A program made the translations under genes and the position numbers. This document shows, in pieces, positions 61,598 through 64,000 of a stretch of 64,000 nt of DNA. Source of the DNA: Aurantiochytrium sp. KH105 (lineage: Eukaryota; Sar; Bigyra; Thraustochytrida; Thraustochytriidae); NCBI GenBank assembly GCA_003116975.1, contig BGKB01000063.1:1-64000 (forward strand), written 5' to 3'. Below the pieces are notes generated by a model. The model was given only the letters and a program-made list of their open reading frames with translations, did no database searches and had not been told where the DNA came from. Position 1 is the first letter of the stretch; every line of letters begins with the position of its first letter.

Positions 61598-63142
61598 ATG
61601 CCAAGCGCCTACACCGCCCAGCAAAACGCGGGCGAGGACGTGGCCTCGCTCATGGCCAAGCTCTACAACATGCCGCAGCTGTACCAGCAGCAGCAGCAAC
61701 AGCAGCAACAGCAGCTCCAACAACAGCAACAGCTGCTGCAGCTGCTGCAAGCCCAGAGGGCGACCCTTGCCGCCGCCACGGGACTCGCAGCCAACGGCCA
61801 CGAGGGCACGCCCGCGCCGCCTGTCCTGAGCAGACGGTCCACCTCCCAGAACAGCAGCACCAGCACGAGCACCAGCGGGAGCAACTACAACGCAAGTCAG
61901 TTCGCCCTCCCAAGAGGCTTCAACAACAACCAAGCCGATCCATTCTTGCAAGCGAGCGCGGCAAGTGAGGCAGCATTGCGCGCCTCCATCCTGCGCCATC
62001 TTCTCGCACAGAAAGACGATTATCTCTTGAACCAGGTACAGCAGCAGACGCAGACCCAGTCATTCCCCATGAACTACCTCGAACAGGCAGTGCATCAGCA
62101 AGGCCTCGACGAATCAACCCATGCATCAGCTGATATCCAGCAACAGCAGCAGCAGCAGCGATTGGCCCAGCTCATGCAAGAGTCATCTGCATTCTCCAAC
62201 CGGGGCCGGGCCTCCTCTCTGGCCGACGATACACACAGCCAGGCCTCGCAGAGATCCGGGACTTCCACGAGTACAGAACACTGCTCTGTAGGCTCCATGA
62301 ATGATCTGCACACTCAACCGGGCAAGCTCCCATCATTCTTTGCCCCAATCAACTCTTCAAACTCGAGTGGCTTGGGGTCCAAGGCAGACTTTTTCCTCAC
62401 GGCACCGTCGCGCAGCGACACCTTTTTACGAACAACTTCGTCCATGCGCTCAGACCAGACTGATAAGCCCGGTCCCTCGGCAGCTGATCTTCCCGCCCAG
62501 CTTGCGCCGCCCCAGGCGTCTCAGCTCAGTGCAACCATCGCCAACCTCATGGCCCTCTCTAGCAACACTGCCGACACCCACACCATGGCAGCCAGCCTCG
62601 GTCTTCTTGGTGCCGGCACCAAGCGCAAGAGCTTCTCGCAAGACCTAGATGACGGACTCTACCATGCCGAGAACAACTTCGAGGCTCTCTCGCGCCAAAG
62701 TCATGCTGGGTCCACGACCACAGCGTCCCTATCTCGCAACCCTTCCGAGCTCACCACTGCTGGCGCTCCTCCTCCCCTACCACAGGCAAAGGCCACAGGT
62801 GCTACTGCTTCTGCCAAAGCTACTTCTGCCGCCAAGGACGAGTCTGACGACAGCGGCTTCAAGAAGCGCCGCAAGCGTCGTCGCATCAAGCCTTGGAGCT
62901 CCCGGTTTCAGGGTGTTTCCTGGCACAAGCGCGACAAGCGCTGGGTCGCGCGCATTTGGGTCGAGGGCAAAACGCAAAACCTTGGCACCTTTGTCAACGA
63001 GGAGCATGCAGCCCTCGTTGTCGATCGTCGTGTCATCCGCGTCTTTGGCGAGGATGGTGGAGGCATGCCTCTCAACATCCCTAAACGCGAAGACCGCCGC
63101 CGTCTTGCTCTCGAGTTCGGACTCTCCGAGCCAGACATTTAG
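61598..63142 (+). CDS. AP2/ERF-domain transcription factor with polyQ
   Basis: 514-residue protein from the ATG at 61598. One AP2 DNA-binding domain lies near the C-terminus (about 432-495). It has SRFQGVSWHKRDKRWVARIW (three strands), then the helix region NLGTFVNEEHAALVVDRR and a closing FG. It is preceded by a strongly basic stretch (KKRRKRRRIK) that can serve as a nuclear signal. The N-terminal 400 residues are disordered, with Gln runs at about 29-50 and 180-190 and many Ser/Thr. Single-AP2 proteins occur in plants, apicomplexans and stramenopiles. A role in gene regulation is likely; its targets are unknown. It stands alone at the edge of the gene desert. Confidence 0.9.
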   Translation: MPSAYTAQQNAGEDVASLMAKLYNMPQLYQQQQQQQQQQLQQQQQLLQLLQAQRATLAAATGLAANGHEGTPAPPVLSRRSTSQNSSTSTSTSGSNYNASQFALPRGFNNNQADPFLQASAASEAALRASILRHLLAQKDDYLLNQVQQQTQTQSFPMNYLEQAVHQQGLDESTHASADIQQQQQQQRLAQLMQESSAFSNRGRASSLADDTHSQASQRSGTSTSTEHCSVGSMNDLHTQPGKLPSFFAPINSSNSSGLGSKADFFLTAPSRSDTFLRTTSSMRSDQTDKPGPSAADLPAQLAPPQASQLSATIANLMALSSNTADTHTMAASLGLLGAGTKRKSFSQDLDDGLYHAENNFEALSRQSHAGSTTTASLSRNPSELTTAGAPPPLPQAKATGATASAKATSAAKDESDDSGFKKRRKRRRIKPWSSRFQGVSWHKRDKRWVARIWVEGKTQNLGTFVNEEHAALVVDRRVIRVFGEDGGGMPLNIPKREDRRRLALEFGLSEPDI

Positions 63143-64000
63143 ATGTGCATTCTCAAATGCGCAAACACCACCAATCTGTGCCCTAGTGCATCCGGTCCGC
63201 GGCACCCTCGCACCATGTGGCACAACCTCTCGTACTCTCATCATCTCGACCGCAATTTTTAATGCAGACTCTTTGACGTTCTGCACCCTGTACTCATTGT
63301 CATCCCCAATTTTACCCCTTCTTTTTTCCTTTACCTTTCTTCTCGCTTCTGATTTTGTTCGCCCCATCTTGAAGAGCTGCTTCCACAACTTGCCACCTTC
63401 AACATTCATCAAGACTCTTGCAAACGCGGAACTCCACTCCTCTCTCCTCCAGACGACAGGTTTTGTCTGGCAAACAGTGAACTCAGCATCTTCTTCTACT
63501 TCCAGAATTTCGCACGCCTTTTAATTTCGTGAAGGTCATTCAATTTGACAAAGGAAGAACTCATGTTCTTCTTCTTCCATGCTTTCGCTGGTCTTCTACC
63601 TTGTGCTGGAGGTTTTGTCTGGCACTCAGTAAACTCACTCTCTTCAAGTTCTGCCTGGCACACTTCTGTTTCCGCCCGTGTAACATTTGCAAGGTATTTC
63701 TCTTGTCCAGCTTTATTTTCTCTCCTCTTTTTTTATAATAACGGAAATCCTCTTTTCGTTTATGCGCGCGCGTCTTTCGTACACAAAAGGTAGCCACTCA
63801 CATTTTAGACACAAACATTCATCCATTACCAATTCCAAAGATTTTTAAAATCAACTCGAGTTTCCTTCCTGGACAATCTACTTGCTCGATCGGAACGCGT
63901 CTTCAGTCCTCGAGCGTTTGTACAGTCACCCGCGAGGAGCTTGTGTCCGGCGACTCAATATCCCTACGACTCTGAATCAGCAAAAGCTCTGCATTAGGAT
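63143..64000. other. 3' flank of AP2 gene to window end
   Basis: 858 bases, pyrimidine-rich and AT-richer than upstream. Contains a diverged duplication (see next entry). No gene is supported, though a neighbouring gene may begin beyond 64000. Confidence 0.5.
63458..63637. repeat. Dispersed 28-bp direct repeat
   Basis: AGGTTTTGTCTGGCA starts both copies (63458-63485 and 63610-63637); 25 of 28 bases agree and the offset is 152 bases. It lies in the presumed 3' UTR of the AP2 gene. Confidence 0.85.

Overview
The window reads as nuclear DNA of a GC-rich, intron-poor eukaryotic microbe. It encodes a kinesin, a NEK kinase, a Derlin, a PI-specific phospholipase C, a BET-like bromodomain protein, an R2R3 MYB and an AP2 protein. 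Most genes are single uninterrupted frames; only one intron could be placed with confidence. The mixture (plant-like AP2 and MYB, animal-like PLC, PPT1 and SLC22A18-like carrier) fits a stramenopile, perhaps a labyrinthulomycete/thraustochytrid. That placement is inference, not something the sequence proves. Several long open frames extend upstream only through non-ATG codons, so starts below are the first ATG that makes biological sense.

Layout. 0-11 kb, plus strand: R2R3 MYB factor, AAAP amino-acid transporter, a giant SNF2 ATPase fused to leucine-rich repeats (Rad16-like plus Rad7-like), and an orphan protein with a presequence-like N-terminus. 11.6-17 kb, minus strand: kinesin and a PSP1-domain protein. 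17-21 kb: no convincing gene, but inverted and direct repeats. 21-27 kb: palmitoyl-protein thioesterase 1 (minus), then a bromodomain+ET protein and a secreted choloylglycine-hydrolase-family enzyme (plus). 27-31 kb, minus: NEK6/7-like kinase and MFS carrier. 31.6-38 kb, plus: a membrane-anchored protein with a duplicated 54-residue Cys module, a VPS9-domain protein, and a spliced MED12-like gene. 38.5-42.6 kb: PI-PLC (minus) and Derlin (plus) are divergent. 42.6-61.6 kb: a 19 kb stretch without a supportable gene, crowded with short tandem repeats, mostly of 4-bp unit. 61.6-63.1 kb: an AP2-domain factor with polyQ.

No operon or single pathway links the genes. Themes are chromatin and transcription (MYB, AP2, BET-like, MED12-like, SNF2-LRR) and endomembrane or lysosomal biology (PPT1, VPS9, Derlin, choloylglycine-hydrolase relative). 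The strongest candidates for something new are the SNF2-LRR fusion, which would unite in one chain the two partners of the yeast Rad7-Rad16 repair complex, the 54-residue duplicated Cys module, and the tetranucleotide-rich gene desert. No transposon, retroelement, rRNA, tRNA or CRISPR array was recognised. One ambiguous base at 35331 sits between copies of a 14-bp sequence and looks like an assembly join.
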